A DNA stretch of 64,000 bases, from assembly GCF_000302595.1 (NCBI RefSeq), contig NZ_JH947125.1, positions 642,299 to 706,298 of the forward strand, read 5' to 3'. How positions within the stretch are numbered: the stretch's first letter is position 1; each line of letters begins with the position of its first letter. Origin of the DNA: Pedobacter arcticus A12. Lineage in GTDB: Bacteria > Bacteroidota > Bacteroidia > Sphingobacteriales > Sphingobacteriaceae. This document shows, piece by piece, positions 36,572 through 46,797 of this stretch. The notes under the pieces are model-generated. The model made no database searches, was not told the DNA's origin, and saw only the letters and a program-made list of their open reading frames with translations. The translations under genes and the position numbers were made by a program.

Positions 36572-39457
36572 TTAAACTAAAACGTCAAACTCGTACTCTT
36601 CAATCGGCGGACAGCTACAAATAAGTGTTCTATCGCCATAAGTGTCGTTCACTCTCCCAACAGAAGGCCAAAACTTATTTAGCGCAACATATGGCAAAGG
36701 AAAAGCTGCTTTTTGGCGAGTATAAGGTTTATCCCAGTCGTTATCAGTAATTACTGCGACAGTATGAGGTGCATTTTTTAAGGGATTGTCAATTTTGTCT
36801 GATAAGCCCGATTCGACATCAGCAATTTCATTTCTGATGGCAATCATCGCATCGCAAAAACGGTCGAGTTCGTGTTTTGGTTCCGATTCTGTAGGTTCAA
36901 CCATTAAAGTCCCTGCAACAGGGAAAGAAACCGTTGGTGCATGAAAGCCATAGTCCATCAAACGTTTGGCAATATCAGTAACTTCAATTCCAAAAGTTTT
37001 AAAACTGCGACAATCCAAAATCATCTCATGGGCGCAATGTCCGTTTGCTCCAGCGTATAAGACAGGATAATGAGACTCCAATCTCGCTTTGATGTAGTTA
37101 GCGTTTAAAATAGCATATTTAGTGGCATTAGTTAAGCCTTTTGCACCCATCATCGCAATATATGCGTGAGAAATCAATAGGATAGATGCAGAACCCCAGG
37201 GCGCTGCAGAAACTGCTGAAATAGATTTTTCGTTGCCCATATCCACTACCGAATGGCCTGGCAGGTAAGGAACAAGATGAGCAGCAGCTCCAATTGGACC
37301 CATCCCAGGGCCACCACCACCGTGTGGAATACAGAAAGTCTTGTGCAAATTTAAATGACAAACATCTGCACCGATACTGGCTGGAGAAGTTAATCCGACT
37401 TGTGCATTCATATTGGCACCATCCATATAAACCTGACCACCATGTTGGTGGATAATCTCACATATTTCGATGATTGATTCTTCAAAAACACCATGTGTAG
37501 ATGGGTAAGTAACCATTAAACAGCTCAAATTAGCCGAATGTTCCTCAGCTTTGGCTCTTAAATCCGCAACATCGATATTCCCTTTTTCATCGCATTTAGT
37601 GACGATGATTTTCATCCCGGCCATGGCTGCAGAAGCAGGATTTGTTCCGTGTGCTGATGAAGGAATCAACGCGATATTTCTGTTGAAATCGCCTCTATCC
37701 TGATGATAAGCTCTGATGACCATTAGTCCAGCGTATTCGCCCTGAGCACCTGCGTTTGGCTGTAAACTCATTGCAGCAAAACCTGTTATTTCACTCAGCC
37801 AATCGTTAAGTTCGGCTATTATCTGCATATAGCCACCGGTTTGGTGAACGGGTGCAAATGGATGCAAGCCACCAAACTCTGGCCAGGTAACAGGAATCAT
37901 TTCTGTAGTTGCATTTAGCTTCATGGTACATGAACCCAATGCAATCATAGAGTGGCAAAGCGACAAATCTTTAGCTTCTAAAGATTTGATATAACGCAAC
38001 ATTTCATGTTCCGAATGGTGCTTGTTGAAAACCGGATGTGTTAAAAAAGAAGAGGTACGTTGTAATTCGGTAGGAATAACGCTTTCTACGTTTTTAGCCA
38101 AGCTTTCTAAATCTATATCGTGTAAAGTTTTAGCTTTTACTTTTCCAAAAACTTTAACAATCGTTTCTATATCGTGTAAACGGGTGGTTTCGTCTAAAGA
38201 AATGGTGATAAATTCCCCGTCAAAATTTAAGTTGAATTCGTTGTTTAACGATTCGGAATGAAGTGGGTTTGTTAAATCGCCCACAGCATATTTCAAAGTG
38301 TCGAAATAGTTTTCGTTTAGTTGTTTATAACCAAACTCAGCCAAGGCAGTACTTAACAAAACCGTTAGTCCATGAATTCTTTCGGCAATAGCTTTAATCC
38401 CTTTCGCACCATGGTAAGTGGCATACATCCCCGCCATAATGGCAAGTAATGCTTGTGCAGTACAAATATTTGAGGTGGCCTTATCTCTACGGATATGTTG
38501 CTCGCGGGTTTGTAAGGCCATACGCAAAGCATAATTTTCATGCTTGTCAATGGTCACGCCAATTATTCTGCCTGGCATACTTCGCTTGTATTCTTCTTTT
38601 GTAGCAAAATAAGCAGCATGCGGACCGCCAAATCCCATGGGAATACCGAAACGCTGCGTTGTACCCACAACAATATCAGCACCCCATTCTCCCGGAGGAG
38701 TTAAAAGTGCCAAGCTCATCAAGTCGGCAACAACAGTAAGCTTTATGTTCTTTTGATGTGCTATATCGGCAAAAGCCTTGTAATTATAAACCTCGCCATG
38801 TCCAGCTGGGTATTGTACTAAAGCACCAAATAAATCATCAGTTAATGCCACAGTCTTATGGTTGCCGATGATCAATTTAATTCCGTAAGGTTGCGCTCTA
38901 GTTTTTAAAATATCTATGGTTTGAGGAAAAACCTCTTCTGAAACGAAGTACGATTTTGCTTCGGCATTTTTACGTAGGCTGTATTGCATAAACATAGCTT
39001 CCGCGGCAGCTGTCCCTTCATCTAAAAGCGAAGCATTTGCAATCTGCATTCCCGTTAAATCCAGAACCATAGTCTGGAAGTTTAGCAAAGCTTGCAAACG
39101 TCCCTGTGAAATTTCTGCTTGGTAAGGAGTATATTGAGTGTACCATCCCGGGTTTTCTAAAATATTTCTTTGGATAACCGCAGGCACAATCACATCATAA
39201 TATCCCTGCCCAATATAACTTTTGAAAACTTTGTTTTTTGAAGCCGTTTGGCGGAGTTTATTTAAATATTCGTACTCACTTTTAGCGGCTGGCAAAGCCA
39301 TTGGTTTTTTCAACCGGATGTTTTTTGGTACCGTTTGATCAATCAACTCCGCTAAACTAGCTACACCAATAATTTTCAGCATCGATTCCGTATCTTGCTC
39401 ATTTGGTGCAATATGTCGAGTTTCAAATTGCTCTTTGTACGCTACGTTCAATTTCAT
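36572..39457 (-). CDS. gcvP: Glycine dehydrogenase (decarboxylating), P protein
   Basis: A 961-residue cytosolic PLP enzyme of the glycine cleavage system. It decarboxylates glycine and passes the aminomethyl group to lipoyl GcvH. It is the long one-chain type: the N-terminal half resembles GcvPA ([38 protein letters not shown]) and the C-terminal half GcvPB, with the PLP lysine in [20 protein letters not shown] (Lys706) and [10 protein letters not shown]. gcvT and gcvH are not in the window. It is a single gene, converging with the sensor kinase. Confidence 0.97.
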   Translation of the reverse strand: MKLNVAYKEQFETRHIAPNEQDTESMLKIIGVASLAELIDQTVPKNIRLKKPMALPAAKSEYEYLNKLRQTASKNKVFKSYIGQGYYDVIVPAVIQRNILENPGWYTQYTPYQAEISQGRLQALLNFQTMVLDLTGMQIANASLLDEGTAAAEAMFMQYSLRKNAEAKSYFVSEEVFPQTIDILKTRAQPYGIKLIIGNHKTVALTDDLFGALVQYPAGHGEVYNYKAFADIAHQKNIKLTVVADLMSLALLTPPGEWGADIVVGTTQRFGIPMGFGGPHAAYFATKEEYKRSMPGRIIGVTIDKHENYALRMALQTREQHIRRDKATSNICTAQALLAIMAGMYATYHGAKGIKAIAERIHGLTVLLSTALAEFGYKQLNENYFDTLKYAVGDLTNPLHSESLNNEFNLNFDGEFITISLDETTRLHDIETIVKVFGKVKAKTLHDIDLESLAKNVESVIPTELQRTSSFLTHPVFNKHHSEHEMLRYIKSLEAKDLSLCHSMIALGSCTMKLNATTEMIPVTWPEFGGLHPFAPVHQTGGYMQIIAELNDWLSEITGFAAMSLQPNAGAQGEYAGLMVIRAYHQDRGDFNRNIALIPSSAHGTNPASAAMAGMKIIVTKCDEKGNIDVADLRAKAEEHSANLSCLMVTYPSTHGVFEESIIEICEIIHQHGGQVYMDGANMNAQVGLTSPASIGADVCHLNLHKTFCIPHGGGGPGMGPIGAAAHLVPYLPGHSVVDMGNEKSISAVSAAPWGSASILLISHAYIAMMGAKGLTNATKYAILNANYIKARLESHYPVLYAGANGHCAHEMILDCRSFKTFGIEVTDIAKRLMDYGFHAPTVSFPVAGTLMVEPTESEPKHELDRFCDAMIAIRNEIADVESGLSDKIDNPLKNAPHTVAVITDNDWDKPYTRQKAAFPLPYVALNKFWPSVGRVNDTYGDRTLICSCPPIEEYEFDVLV

Positions 39458-39534
39458 TTTTGAGAGGGTATTATTTATGTTTTAAACAGGATTAACGTTT
39501 TTAATATCTAACCGATAATTGCCAGATGGATGTG

Positions 39535-39542
39535 CAAAAGTA
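39535..39542 (-). promoter_or_regulatory. Possible promoter of gcvP
   Basis: On the minus strand this reads TACTTTTG, a match to TAnnTTTG, about 78 nt before the gcvP start. No clear -33 box is visible. The leader shows no glycine-riboswitch-like structure that I can recognise. Confidence 0.4.
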
Positions 39543-39656
39543 AAAAAATTTATGCGCTTGTTAATCAGATTAGCAACACGAATATTGTAAAGTTTTTAAC
39601 AGTTGAAATGTGTTGTGAAGAAGGTTTTCTGAGGGGATATTTTTTGCTTGTAAGAT

Positions 39657-39868
39657 GGCTTATTTGGGGATAATCCGTCAGCTGGCGGATCGGTTTTTCG
39701 CTCCTACGTTCCAAGACATTATGCCCAGGCCGGTATCCGCTACAATTCCTTACGCAACCTTATATTAAGGAAATCTTAGCAATCGTAAAAGGTTTCTTTT
39801 GGAATAAAAGGTTCATACGCCACTTTATGTCTCTCTGCCGGTTGGCGGAGAGATCGATATAAGGAAAG
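39657..39868 (-). repeat. Intergenic repeat, GGATACCGG family, copy 2
   Basis: The segment 39730-39757, read on the minus strand, matches 2874-2901 at 23 of 28 bases. Around it are near-palindromes TCCGTCAGCTGGCGGA (39667-39682) and TCTCTCTGCCGGTTGGCGGA followed by GAGA (near 39830-39855). The element occupies half of the 428-nt gap between gcvP and selD, which has no gene. It is probably a composite of dispersed non-coding repeats. Confidence 0.5.
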
Positions 39869-39885
39869 GCATAAAACGGAAATAA

Positions 39886-40929
39886 TTAGCTTACCTCAAT
39901 CCAGCTTCCTTCTTTTTTCGCTCTTAATTCTCCGAAGGAAACCCAGCTTTCCGCTAAAATTTTGTTTTCTTTTAACAAAGCTTCAAACTCGGCAGTGTGG
40001 TTGGGGTCAACTGCTACCAATAAACCACCGCTTGTTTGCGGATCAGCGAGAATGTGTTTTTGCCTTTCGGTAATTTCACCGATTTTATGTCCATAACTTG
40101 CCCAGTTTCGGTTAGTACCACCTGGAATAGATTTCTGATCTAAGTATTCGTCGATTTCTTTTAACCGAGGTACTTTTTCAAATTCAATAACTGCTTGTAA
40201 ATTGCTACCTTCACACATTTCCGATAAATGCCCTAACAGGCCAAAGCCTGTTACGTCTGTCATCGCGGTAACGTAATCTAATTTGCCAATTAACTCTCCA
40301 ATAGAATTTAACTTAGCCATAGAGGTAGGAGCGATATTTTGATGTACTGCTTTTAAAATGCCTTTCTTTTGTGCGGTAGTTAATATTCCTACACCCAAGG
40401 CTTTTGTTAAATAAAGTTTACAACCAGCTTTTGCAGTGGAGTTTTGCTTTAGATTTTTAATGTCGACAATCCCGTTTACCGCCAGACCAAAAACAGGTTC
40501 GGGGCAATCGATACTATGTCCGCCGGCCAGTGTAATTCCAGCTTCTGCGCAAACAGATCTTGCGCCCTCTAAAACTTTTTGCGCAACTTCTGGTGCTAAT
40601 TTATCAATAGGCCAACCTAAAATTGCGATGGCCAAAACGGGTTTTCCGCCCATGGCATAAACATCAGAAATTGCATTTGCCGAAGCAATTCGACCAAAAT
40701 CATAAGCATCATCAACAATGGGCATAAAAAAATCTGTGGTAGAAATTAATGCCGTTCCATTTCCTAAATCATAAGCTGCTGCATCATCCCGAGTATCGTT
40801 ACCCACCAGTAAATTTTTATTTGCTTCGTATTTTACGGAGCTGTATAAAATTTTGTCCAAAACAGCAGGTGAAATTTTACATCCACAGCCTGCACCATGA
40901 GAATATTGGGTGAGTTTTATGTCTTCCAT
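39886..40929 (-). CDS. selD: Selenide, water dikinase
   Basis: A 347-residue enzyme that makes selenophosphate from selenide and ATP. The catalytic loop is [10 protein letters not shown] with Cys15 and Lys18, equal to Cys17 and Lys20 of E. coli SelD, so it is a Cys form, not a selenoprotein. Further motifs: [20 protein letters not shown], the GHSIDCPEP segment and [15 protein letters not shown]. No selA, selB, selC or mnmH lies in the window, so whether it serves selenocysteine or 2-selenouridine cannot be told. It is a single gene. Confidence 0.97.
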   Translation of the reverse strand: MEDIKLTQYSHGAGCGCKISPAVLDKILYSSVKYEANKNLLVGNDTRDDAAAYDLGNGTALISTTDFFMPIVDDAYDFGRIASANAISDVYAMGGKPVLAIAILGWPIDKLAPEVAQKVLEGARSVCAEAGITLAGGHSIDCPEPVFGLAVNGIVDIKNLKQNSTAKAGCKLYLTKALGVGILTTAQKKGILKAVHQNIAPTSMAKLNSIGELIGKLDYVTAMTDVTGFGLLGHLSEMCEGSNLQAVIEFEKVPRLKEIDEYLDQKSIPGGTNRNWASYGHKIGEITERQKHILADPQTSGGLLVAVDPNHTAEFEALLKENKILAESWVSFGELRAKKEGSWIEVS

Positions 40930-41056
40930 TTTATGTTTTGACTTTGTATTGTTTCTAAGTTGTGTTTGTACTTATCCCAATTCCGGTAACTGGTAAATAA
41001 ATGTGAGCGCTCTCGCATTCTCGACATAACGGGCTGTAGGCAATTATGCACTAATC

Positions 41057-41986
41057 TTAGCCGTGTTTAGCTAAAAAATCCTGGTAAGCCAACGCAATCC
41101 CTTCTTTTAAATCAATTTTGTGTTTCCAGCCAGTGGCGTGTATTTTGCTTACATCCATCAATTTACGCGGAGTGCCGTCTGGCTTTGTGCCGTCAAAAAC
41201 CAGTTCGCCTTTAAAACCAATAATATCTTTAATCATCAAGGCTAAATCCTTAATGGTCAAATCTTCTCCGGTACCTACATTAATCAAATTAGGCTCGTTG
41301 TAATTTTGCATTAAATAATAACAAGCATCCGCTAAATCATCTGCAAATAAGAATTCTCTCATCGGGCTTCCGCTTCCCCAAACGGTAACGTTAGCATCGT
41401 TATTTTGTTTTGCTTCGTGAAACTTGCGAATCAATGCGGGTAAAACGTGAGAATTTTGTGGATGGTAATTGTCATTATAGCCGTATAAATTGGTCGGCAT
41501 TGCCGATATATAATTACAACCGTATTGTGCCCGGTAGGCATCGCACATTTTGATACCGGTAATTTTGGCTATGGCGTAAGGTTCGTTAGTTTCTTCCAAT
41601 AAACCCGTTAACAGATATTCTTCTTTTAAAGGTTGTGGAGCCATTTTTGGATAGATACAGCTGGAACCTAAAAACATCAGTTTTTTAACATTATTGAGGT
41701 AAGCATTATGGATAATATTGTTTTGAATCTGCAAATTATCGTATAAAAATTCGGCCCGATAGGTATTGTTTGCTATAATTCCGCCCACTTTTGCCGCAGC
41801 TAAAAAAACGTAATCAAGTTTTTCGGAAGCAAAGAAATCGGCTACTGCTACTTGGTTTCTTAAATCTAGGTCTTTAGAAGTACGTGTGATGATATTGGTA
41901 TAACCTTCTTTTTCTAATTTTCTTAAAATTGCTGAACCAACCATTCCACGGTGACCGGCGATGTAAATTTTTGATAATTTTTCCAA
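41057..41986 (-). CDS. fcl: GDP-L-fucose synthase
   Basis: A 309-residue short-chain dehydrogenase that converts GDP-4-keto-6-deoxymannose to GDP-L-fucose by epimerisation and NADPH reduction. It shows the nucleotide loop [12 protein letters not shown], the catalytic set SSCIYP and YAIAKITG (Tyr-x3-Lys), and [20 protein letters not shown]. Its usual partner gmd is not adjacent. The product feeds surface polysaccharide synthesis. Confidence 0.93.
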   Translation of the reverse strand: MEKLSKIYIAGHRGMVGSAILRKLEKEGYTNIITRTSKDLDLRNQVAVADFFASEKLDYVFLAAAKVGGIIANNTYRAEFLYDNLQIQNNIIHNAYLNNVKKLMFLGSSCIYPKMAPQPLKEEYLLTGLLEETNEPYAIAKITGIKMCDAYRAQYGCNYISAMPTNLYGYNDNYHPQNSHVLPALIRKFHEAKQNNDANVTVWGSGSPMREFLFADDLADACYYLMQNYNEPNLINVGTGEDLTIKDLALMIKDIIGFKGELVFDGTKPDGTPRKLMDVSKIHATGWKHKIDLKEGIALAYQDFLAKHG

Positions 41987-42102
41987 AACGATGAGCTAAT
42001 AATGTGCCCAAAGATAAAATTATTGGGTCGCTTTAAAACCTTTAAAATTAATTTTTGTGGATAGTACTATGTAAATCTTATTTTTGAAGAAAATTTAAAG
42101 AA

Positions 42103-42750
42103 TTGGCGAAGAGAAAATTACAGCGTTTTGCGGAGATCGGCACATTTGACAACGTTAAACAGTTAGAAGAAGGAAAAGAGTTTAAAGGAAACTGGTCGAA
42201 GAACTTTTTCAAGAACGATAATCCCTTGATTTTGGAGTTAGCCTGTGGAAAGGGCGAGTATAGTGTGAATTTAGCGAAAAAATTTCCGGATAAAAACTTT
42301 GTAGGCATCGATTACAAAGGAAATCGTTTATGGGTTGGTGCTAAAATGGCGATTGATGAAGGTATTCAAAATGTAGGCTTCTTGCGCATTCAAATCCAGA
42401 ATATTCTTGATTATTTTGCAGAAGGTGAAGTTGAAGAAATCTGGCTTACTTTTCCAGATCCGCAAGCACAAAGTCCGTTAGAGCGTAAACGTTTAACCAA
42501 TCCTATGTTCTTAGGTAAATACAAAACTGCCTTACAAGAGAAAGGGATAATGCATTTAAAAACAGATAACGACGGCTTTTTTGAATACACCTTAGAGAAA
42601 CTTGCAGAATTGAAAATCCCTACCATGCAACAAACTACAAATGTTTACAGGGATTTCCCCGGTGATGAGATTTTGTCGATAAAAACACATTACGAGCGGA
42701 TTTACTTAAAAAAGGATAAAAATATCAATTACGTGAAGTTTGCTTTTTAG
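42103..42750 (+). CDS. trmB: tRNA (guanine-N7-)-methyltransferase
   Basis: A 215-residue SAM-dependent enzyme making m7G46 in tRNA. It has the SAM loop LELACGKGEYSVNLAKKFPD, GIDYKGNRLWVGAKMA and the family motif WLTFPDPQAQ...RKRLTNPMFL. The start is TTG 42103, since no ATG is in frame before the conserved KLQRFAE; the N-terminus is short compared with E. coli (239 residues). It runs divergently from fcl, 116 nt away. Confidence 0.93.
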   Translation: MAKRKLQRFAEIGTFDNVKQLEEGKEFKGNWSKNFFKNDNPLILELACGKGEYSVNLAKKFPDKNFVGIDYKGNRLWVGAKMAIDEGIQNVGFLRIQIQNILDYFAEGEVEEIWLTFPDPQAQSPLERKRLTNPMFLGKYKTALQEKGIMHLKTDNDGFFEYTLEKLAELKIPTMQQTTNVYRDFPGDEILSIKTHYERIYLKKDKNINYVKFAF

Positions 42751-42884
42751 TATTGGGTATTAAGTAGCAAGTATGAAGTGGTGAGTAGGAAGTAGTGAGA
42801 TAGAGTGTTCATTAGAAAATAATTTTTACCACACAGCAAATCAGCTTTAAGCCTTTAGCTTTTTACGCTTTCAACATTAAAAAA

Positions 42885-43226
42885 ATGGATAGAGCTTCTT
42901 TTTATGATCAGGTTTACCAAGTGGTTCGCTTAATTCCGAAAGGGAGAGTGACGTCTTTTGGTGCTATTGCCAGTTATCTTGGCACTAAAGGCTCTTCGCG
43001 GATGGTGGGCTATGCCATGAACGGAGCCGGTGTAGTTATTCCTGCAGTTCCGGCGCACCGAGTGGTCAACAGAAACGGTTTGCTAACAGGTAAATTCCAT
43101 TTTGAAACATTAACAAAAATGGAAGAATTATTAGCTTTAGAAGGTGTTAAAGTTGTGGATGATAAAGTAGTTGATTTTAAAAAACTTTATTGGAATCCGG
43201 CCGAAGAGCTGGATTTAGAAAGATAG
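42885..43226 (+). CDS. Alkyltransferase-like (ATL) DNA-binding protein
   Basis: A 113-residue protein with the O6-alkylguanine-DNA alkyltransferase C-terminal fold: VYQVVRLIPKGRVTSFGAIA, the arginine finger SSRMVGYAMNG and the active loop. The active-site PCHR is changed to PAHR (Ala57), so it cannot accept an alkyl group. ATL proteins bind O6-alkylguanine, flip it out and hand the lesion to nucleotide excision repair. It lacks the N-terminal domain of Ada/Ogt. It is a single gene behind trmB with a 134-nt gap. Confidence 0.93.
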   Translation: MDRASFYDQVYQVVRLIPKGRVTSFGAIASYLGTKGSSRMVGYAMNGAGVVIPAVPAHRVVNRNGLLTGKFHFETLTKMEELLALEGVKVVDDKVVDFKKLYWNPAEELDLER

Positions 43227-43235
43227 TTTGCCAGT

Positions 43236-43793
43236 TTAGAACCACGTTCCAACGCCAAAACCAACAGATTTTAATTTAGGTTTTCCGCCACTCACCAAAA
43301 AGCCATCAAATTCTTGATACTGGTAAAGCGCTTGAAGAAAGTATTTTGATTTTCTTTTTGTGGTAAGCATAATCCCAGTAGCCACCTCGTAGTTAAAGCC
43401 TTTACTATAACCTCTAAATATGCGTGGGGCATAGCCAACTGCGCCTTTTGCAAAATAATTTAACTCGTCAGTGGTTATGGGTTTCGCCAAAAAATGAACG
43501 TTTCCTGTAAAGTTTAAAGTCTCGAACCGAGAGCCAGCAGAACCAGCAGGTCTAAAGGTTGCGTTTTCTAAACCTATCCCAAACCCGGTTTTAGGATTTG
43601 CCACTCCAATTACAAGTTTTACATGCAGCGAGTTTGTTTTTTGATCTAAACTGCTTTCATTAATCCCAAAAACGTAATTAACGTTGGCCTGACTAAATAG
43701 ATTGAATTTTTTGTTCGAAGATGCCTGATGTTGTGCTTTTGCAACAAAAAAACATAAAAATAAGAAAGCAAATGCAGCTAAAAATTGTTTCAT
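43236..43793 (-). CDS. Secreted or outer-membrane protein, unknown
   Basis: A 185-residue protein with signal peptide MKQFLAAFAFLFLCFFVAKAQ (start ATG 43793). An upstream in-frame ATG at 43871 would add 26 residues without signal character and is rejected. The mature part is beta-rich with alternating patterns and ends in an aromatic residue (FGVGTWF), typical of small outer-membrane barrels. I do not recognise a named family. It converges with the ATL gene, only nine bases apart. Confidence 0.75.
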   Translation of the reverse strand: MKQFLAAFAFLFLCFFVAKAQHQASSNKKFNLFSQANVNYVFGINESSLDQKTNSLHVKLVIGVANPKTGFGIGLENATFRPAGSAGSRFETLNFTGNVHFLAKPITTDELNYFAKGAVGYAPRIFRGYSKGFNYEVATGIMLTTKRKSKYFLQALYQYQEFDGFLVSGGKPKLKSVGFGVGTWF

Positions 43794-43889
43794 TGATATC
43801 GTGATATTTTTTAATTTCAAATATAGCCAAATGCTGTCAGCAAAAGCTTTTAAGCCGAAAATTCTGTTCAATAATCGGGTTTTTTACAT

Positions 43890-43897
43890 TATGTTTG
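43890..43897 (+). promoter_or_regulatory. Promoter -7 element of the polyprenyl synthase gene
   Basis: TATGTTTG fits TAnnTTTG, about 30 nt before ATG 43928. The -33 region is poor. Confidence 0.5.
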
Positions 43898-43927
43898 CAA
43901 ACCAAATGAAGTGACTATTATTAGATA

Positions 43928-44899
43928 ATGCTGAAGTTAGATCACATAAAGATACCCATAGCTGCAGAGCTTGATGCTTTTGAAGAAAAGTTCAAGGTTT
44001 CTATGCAAAGTAGTGTGCCATTGCTAGATCGTATTACGCATTATATCGTAAAAAGAAAAGGGAAGCAAATGCGGCCTATGTTTGTGTTTTTCTCAGCGGG
44101 TTTGTGCGGTGGAATAACGGAATCAACACATCGTGGGGCGGCGCTTGTAGAACTTTTACACACTGCAACGTTGGTACACGATGACGTAGTAGATAACTCT
44201 TTCGAGCGTCGCGGTTTTTTCTCTGTAAATGCACTTTGGAAAAACAAGATCGCAGTTTTGGTAGGCGATTATCTGCTTGCCAAAGGTTTACAGCTTTCGG
44301 TTGATAACCAAGAATTTACAATTTTGAAAATTGTTTCAGATGCGGTTCAGCAGATGAGCGAGGGCGAACTTTTGCAGATTGAAAAAGTACGCCGGATGGA
44401 TATTAGCGAGGAGATTTACTACGAGGTTATCCGTCAGAAAACAGCTTCTTTGATTTCATCATGTTGTGCGGCGGGTGCGGCTTCATCAGGTGCTACGCCA
44501 GAAGTGGTAGAGATGATGAAAAACTTTGGCGAGAAAATTGGCATAGCTTTTCAGATAAAAGATGATTTATTCGACTTTGGGGTAGATGATGTTGGGAAGC
44601 CTAAAGGGATAGATATCAAGGAAAAGAAAGTTACCCTCCCCTTAATTTACGCTTTAAATAAAGCATCTAAAGCTGATAAAAAGCAGATGATCAACCTGGT
44701 GAAGAACCATAATGATGATGAAGCTAAGATTAACCAGATCATTGATTTTGTGAGAGAAAGTGGTGGTTTGACTTACGCAGAGGAGCAAATGTTTTTATAC
44801 CAACAACAAGCTTTTGAAATCTTATATAAATTCCCCAAATCTGAGTTTAGATCCGGTTTGGAAAACCTAGTGAAATTTACCACAGAAAGAAAAAAATAA
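43928..44899 (+). CDS. Long-chain polyprenyl diphosphate synthase
   Basis: A 323-residue trans-prenyltransferase that extends farnesyl or geranylgeranyl diphosphate with isopentenyl units. The first Asp-rich motif is HDDVVDNSFERRG (Asp85, 86, 89) and the second IKDDLFDFG. The residue before the first motif is small (LV), which fits long products such as the side chain of menaquinone, the usual quinone of Bacteroidota; the exact chain length is not known. The quinone is what the complex I encoded in this window would reduce. It abuts the terC-like gene directly. Confidence 0.92.
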   Translation: MLKLDHIKIPIAAELDAFEEKFKVSMQSSVPLLDRITHYIVKRKGKQMRPMFVFFSAGLCGGITESTHRGAALVELLHTATLVHDDVVDNSFERRGFFSVNALWKNKIAVLVGDYLLAKGLQLSVDNQEFTILKIVSDAVQQMSEGELLQIEKVRRMDISEEIYYEVIRQKTASLISSCCAAGAASSGATPEVVEMMKNFGEKIGIAFQIKDDLFDFGVDDVGKPKGIDIKEKKVTLPLIYALNKASKADKKQMINLVKNHNDDEAKINQIIDFVRESGGLTYAEEQMFLYQQQAFEILYKFPKSEFRSGLENLVKFTTERKK

Positions 44900-45946
44900 A
44901 TGAGTCACGAATTAATTTTTTTTGGCGCTTTTGCACTGTTTATTGTGCTCATGCTAGCGCTTGATTTAGGCGTTTTTCATAAAGACGATAAACCTGTTAG
45001 TTTTAAACAGGCAGCAACGATGAGTGCGATCTGGATTTCTTTCGCAATCGGGTTTTATTTTTTCTTGAAAACAGAAGGGCAGGAATTACATAATATAAAG
45101 GATCAGGCTCATTTAGAACAAATTGTTACTGACCATCAACATAACATTAGTGTTAATTCAGCTAATTTTCACGAAAACCTTAATAGATATAACGATAACT
45201 TAAGCTTAGAATTTATCACTGGATATGTGATAGAATATGCGCTTTCCGTAGATAATATTTTTGTGATGGTATTGATTTTTTCTGCCTTTGGGGTTGATGA
45301 AAAGTATTATCACCGCGTGTTATTTTGGGGTATTTTAGGTGCAGTGATTATGCGCTTTATCTTTATTTTTCTTGGTGCAACGCTCATTAGCCAGTTCGGT
45401 TGGATATTGTACATTTTCGGTGCATTCTTGATTTATAGTGGCGTAATGATGTTTTTGGCTAAAGACGAGGAGGAAAAAATAGATCCAGACAAACATCCGG
45501 TGGTTAAGTTTGCATCCAAATTTTTTCCGATACATCCAGAATATGTGGGTCATGATTTTTTTTATCGTAACAAAGGAAAACTTTTTATAACACCACTTTT
45601 TGTAGTGCTTCTAGTAATCGAATTTAGCGATGTTATTTTTGCTGTAGATTCAATCCCAGCTATTTTTGCAGTTACCAAAGATCCTTATATTGTTTTCTTT
45701 TCAAACATATTCGCCATTTTAGGTTTGCGTTCTATGTTTTTTTTATTGGTTAACGTAATCCACAAATTCCATTACCTAAAAGCTGGTTTGGCGGTATTGC
45801 TTATATTTATTGGCGTTAAAATGCTTGCCCATCATTGGTTAGAGCAATGGGGTTTTACCACCATCCACTCTTTATTTATTATTCTCGCAATTTTAACGGT
45901 TAGTGTGGTTGCGTCTTTGGTGTTCCCGAAAAGGGTTGCAGGATAA
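44900..45946 (+). CDS. TerC family integral membrane protein
   Basis: A 348-residue inner-membrane protein with about nine helices. The conserved acidic helices are present: LALDLGVFHKDD at the start, EYALSVDNIFVMVLIF and EFSDVIFAVDSIPAIFAVTK. TerC/Alx proteins are linked to tellurite resistance and, in recent work on several bacteria, to manganese export. It begins right after the stop of the polyprenyl synthase gene, so the two are co-transcribed. A hydrophilic loop near 70-105 is longer than in short members. Confidence 0.92.
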   Translation: MSHELIFFGAFALFIVLMLALDLGVFHKDDKPVSFKQAATMSAIWISFAIGFYFFLKTEGQELHNIKDQAHLEQIVTDHQHNISVNSANFHENLNRYNDNLSLEFITGYVIEYALSVDNIFVMVLIFSAFGVDEKYYHRVLFWGILGAVIMRFIFIFLGATLISQFGWILYIFGAFLIYSGVMMFLAKDEEEKIDPDKHPVVKFASKFFPIHPEYVGHDFFYRNKGKLFITPLFVVLLVIEFSDVIFAVDSIPAIFAVTKDPYIVFFSNIFAILGLRSMFFLLVNVIHKFHYLKAGLAVLLIFIGVKMLAHHWLEQWGFTTIHSLFIILAILTVSVVASLVFPKRVAG

Positions 45947-46021
45947 AAGTAAACTAGCCCGTTTTAGATTAATATTTCAACAAATATTCCCTAATTCCGA
46001 TGCTTGCATTACTTTAGAAAC

Positions 46022-46684
46022 ATGGAACTCTATCATCAATTAATACAAACAGTTTCTGAGCTTAATGCAGAAACCATAGCTAAAGAACGTAAAGATAATC
46101 TGCAATCTTTGATCAACTTTGTTCAGTATAAAGTTGATCATCACCAAGAAATTCGTTTAAATTTTATCTGTACTCACAACTCAAGGCGAAGTCATTTATC
46201 ACAGGTTTGGGCGCAAACTTTGGCTCATCATTTTAACATAAGTAATGTATTTTGCTATTCGGGCGGAACAGAAGCAACGGCAGTTTTTCCACAGGTTGTA
46301 ACTGCGCTAAAAACTGCTGGATTTCAAATCAATAAGCTCTCAGAAGAATCAAATCCAGTTTATGGCATAAAGTACGATGCAGATGAACATCCAATTATCG
46401 CGTTTTCTAAAAAGTACGATGCGGATTTCAACCCTTCAACTGGCTTCGCCGCCATACTTACTTGTACGGAAGCCGATGGTGCCTGTCCTTTTATAGTAGG
46501 TGCCGAGCAAAGAATTGCACTTCCTTTTGAAGATCCAAAAGCATTTGATCATACGGCACAAAAGACCGAAAAATATGAAGAAAGAAGTTTGCAAATTGCA
46601 ACAGAACTGTTTTATGTTTTCTCTAAAATAAGCCACGGCAAATTAAGAGCTTGGGATTTTATACGGTTAGCAGACCAGGATTAA
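46022..46684 (+). CDS. Low-molecular-weight tyrosine phosphatase/arsenate reductase-like protein
   Basis: A 220-residue protein with the P-loop ICTHNSRRSHLSQVWAQ (Cys50, C-x5-R with Arg56), as in low-molecular-weight protein tyrosine phosphatases and ArsC-type arsenate reductases. TCTEADGACPFIVGAEQRIALPF near 150 resembles arsenate-reductase-like proteins of Bacteroidota, and Cys residues there could be redox partners. Its function could be phosphatase or arsenate reduction; no ars genes are near. ATG 46022 is preferred over an in-frame TTG at 46004. Confidence 0.8.
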   Translation: MELYHQLIQTVSELNAETIAKERKDNLQSLINFVQYKVDHHQEIRLNFICTHNSRRSHLSQVWAQTLAHHFNISNVFCYSGGTEATAVFPQVVTALKTAGFQINKLSEESNPVYGIKYDADEHPIIAFSKKYDADFNPSTGFAAILTCTEADGACPFIVGAEQRIALPFEDPKAFDHTAQKTEKYEERSLQIATELFYVFSKISHGKLRAWDFIRLADQD

Positions 46685-46797
46685 TTTTATCGTTAAAAAA
46701 TTCTTTTTGGTTAAAGCGAAAATATTACCCTACCGAAAGTTTAGGTTAACCTGTCCAGTCTAATAATCAAAACTGACAAACCAAGTAAATTTAAATA

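Noticed and set aside
39458-39534. Glycine riboswitch in the gcvP leader
   Set aside because: The leader of about 78 nt is too short and lacks recognisable paired elements of that riboswitch.
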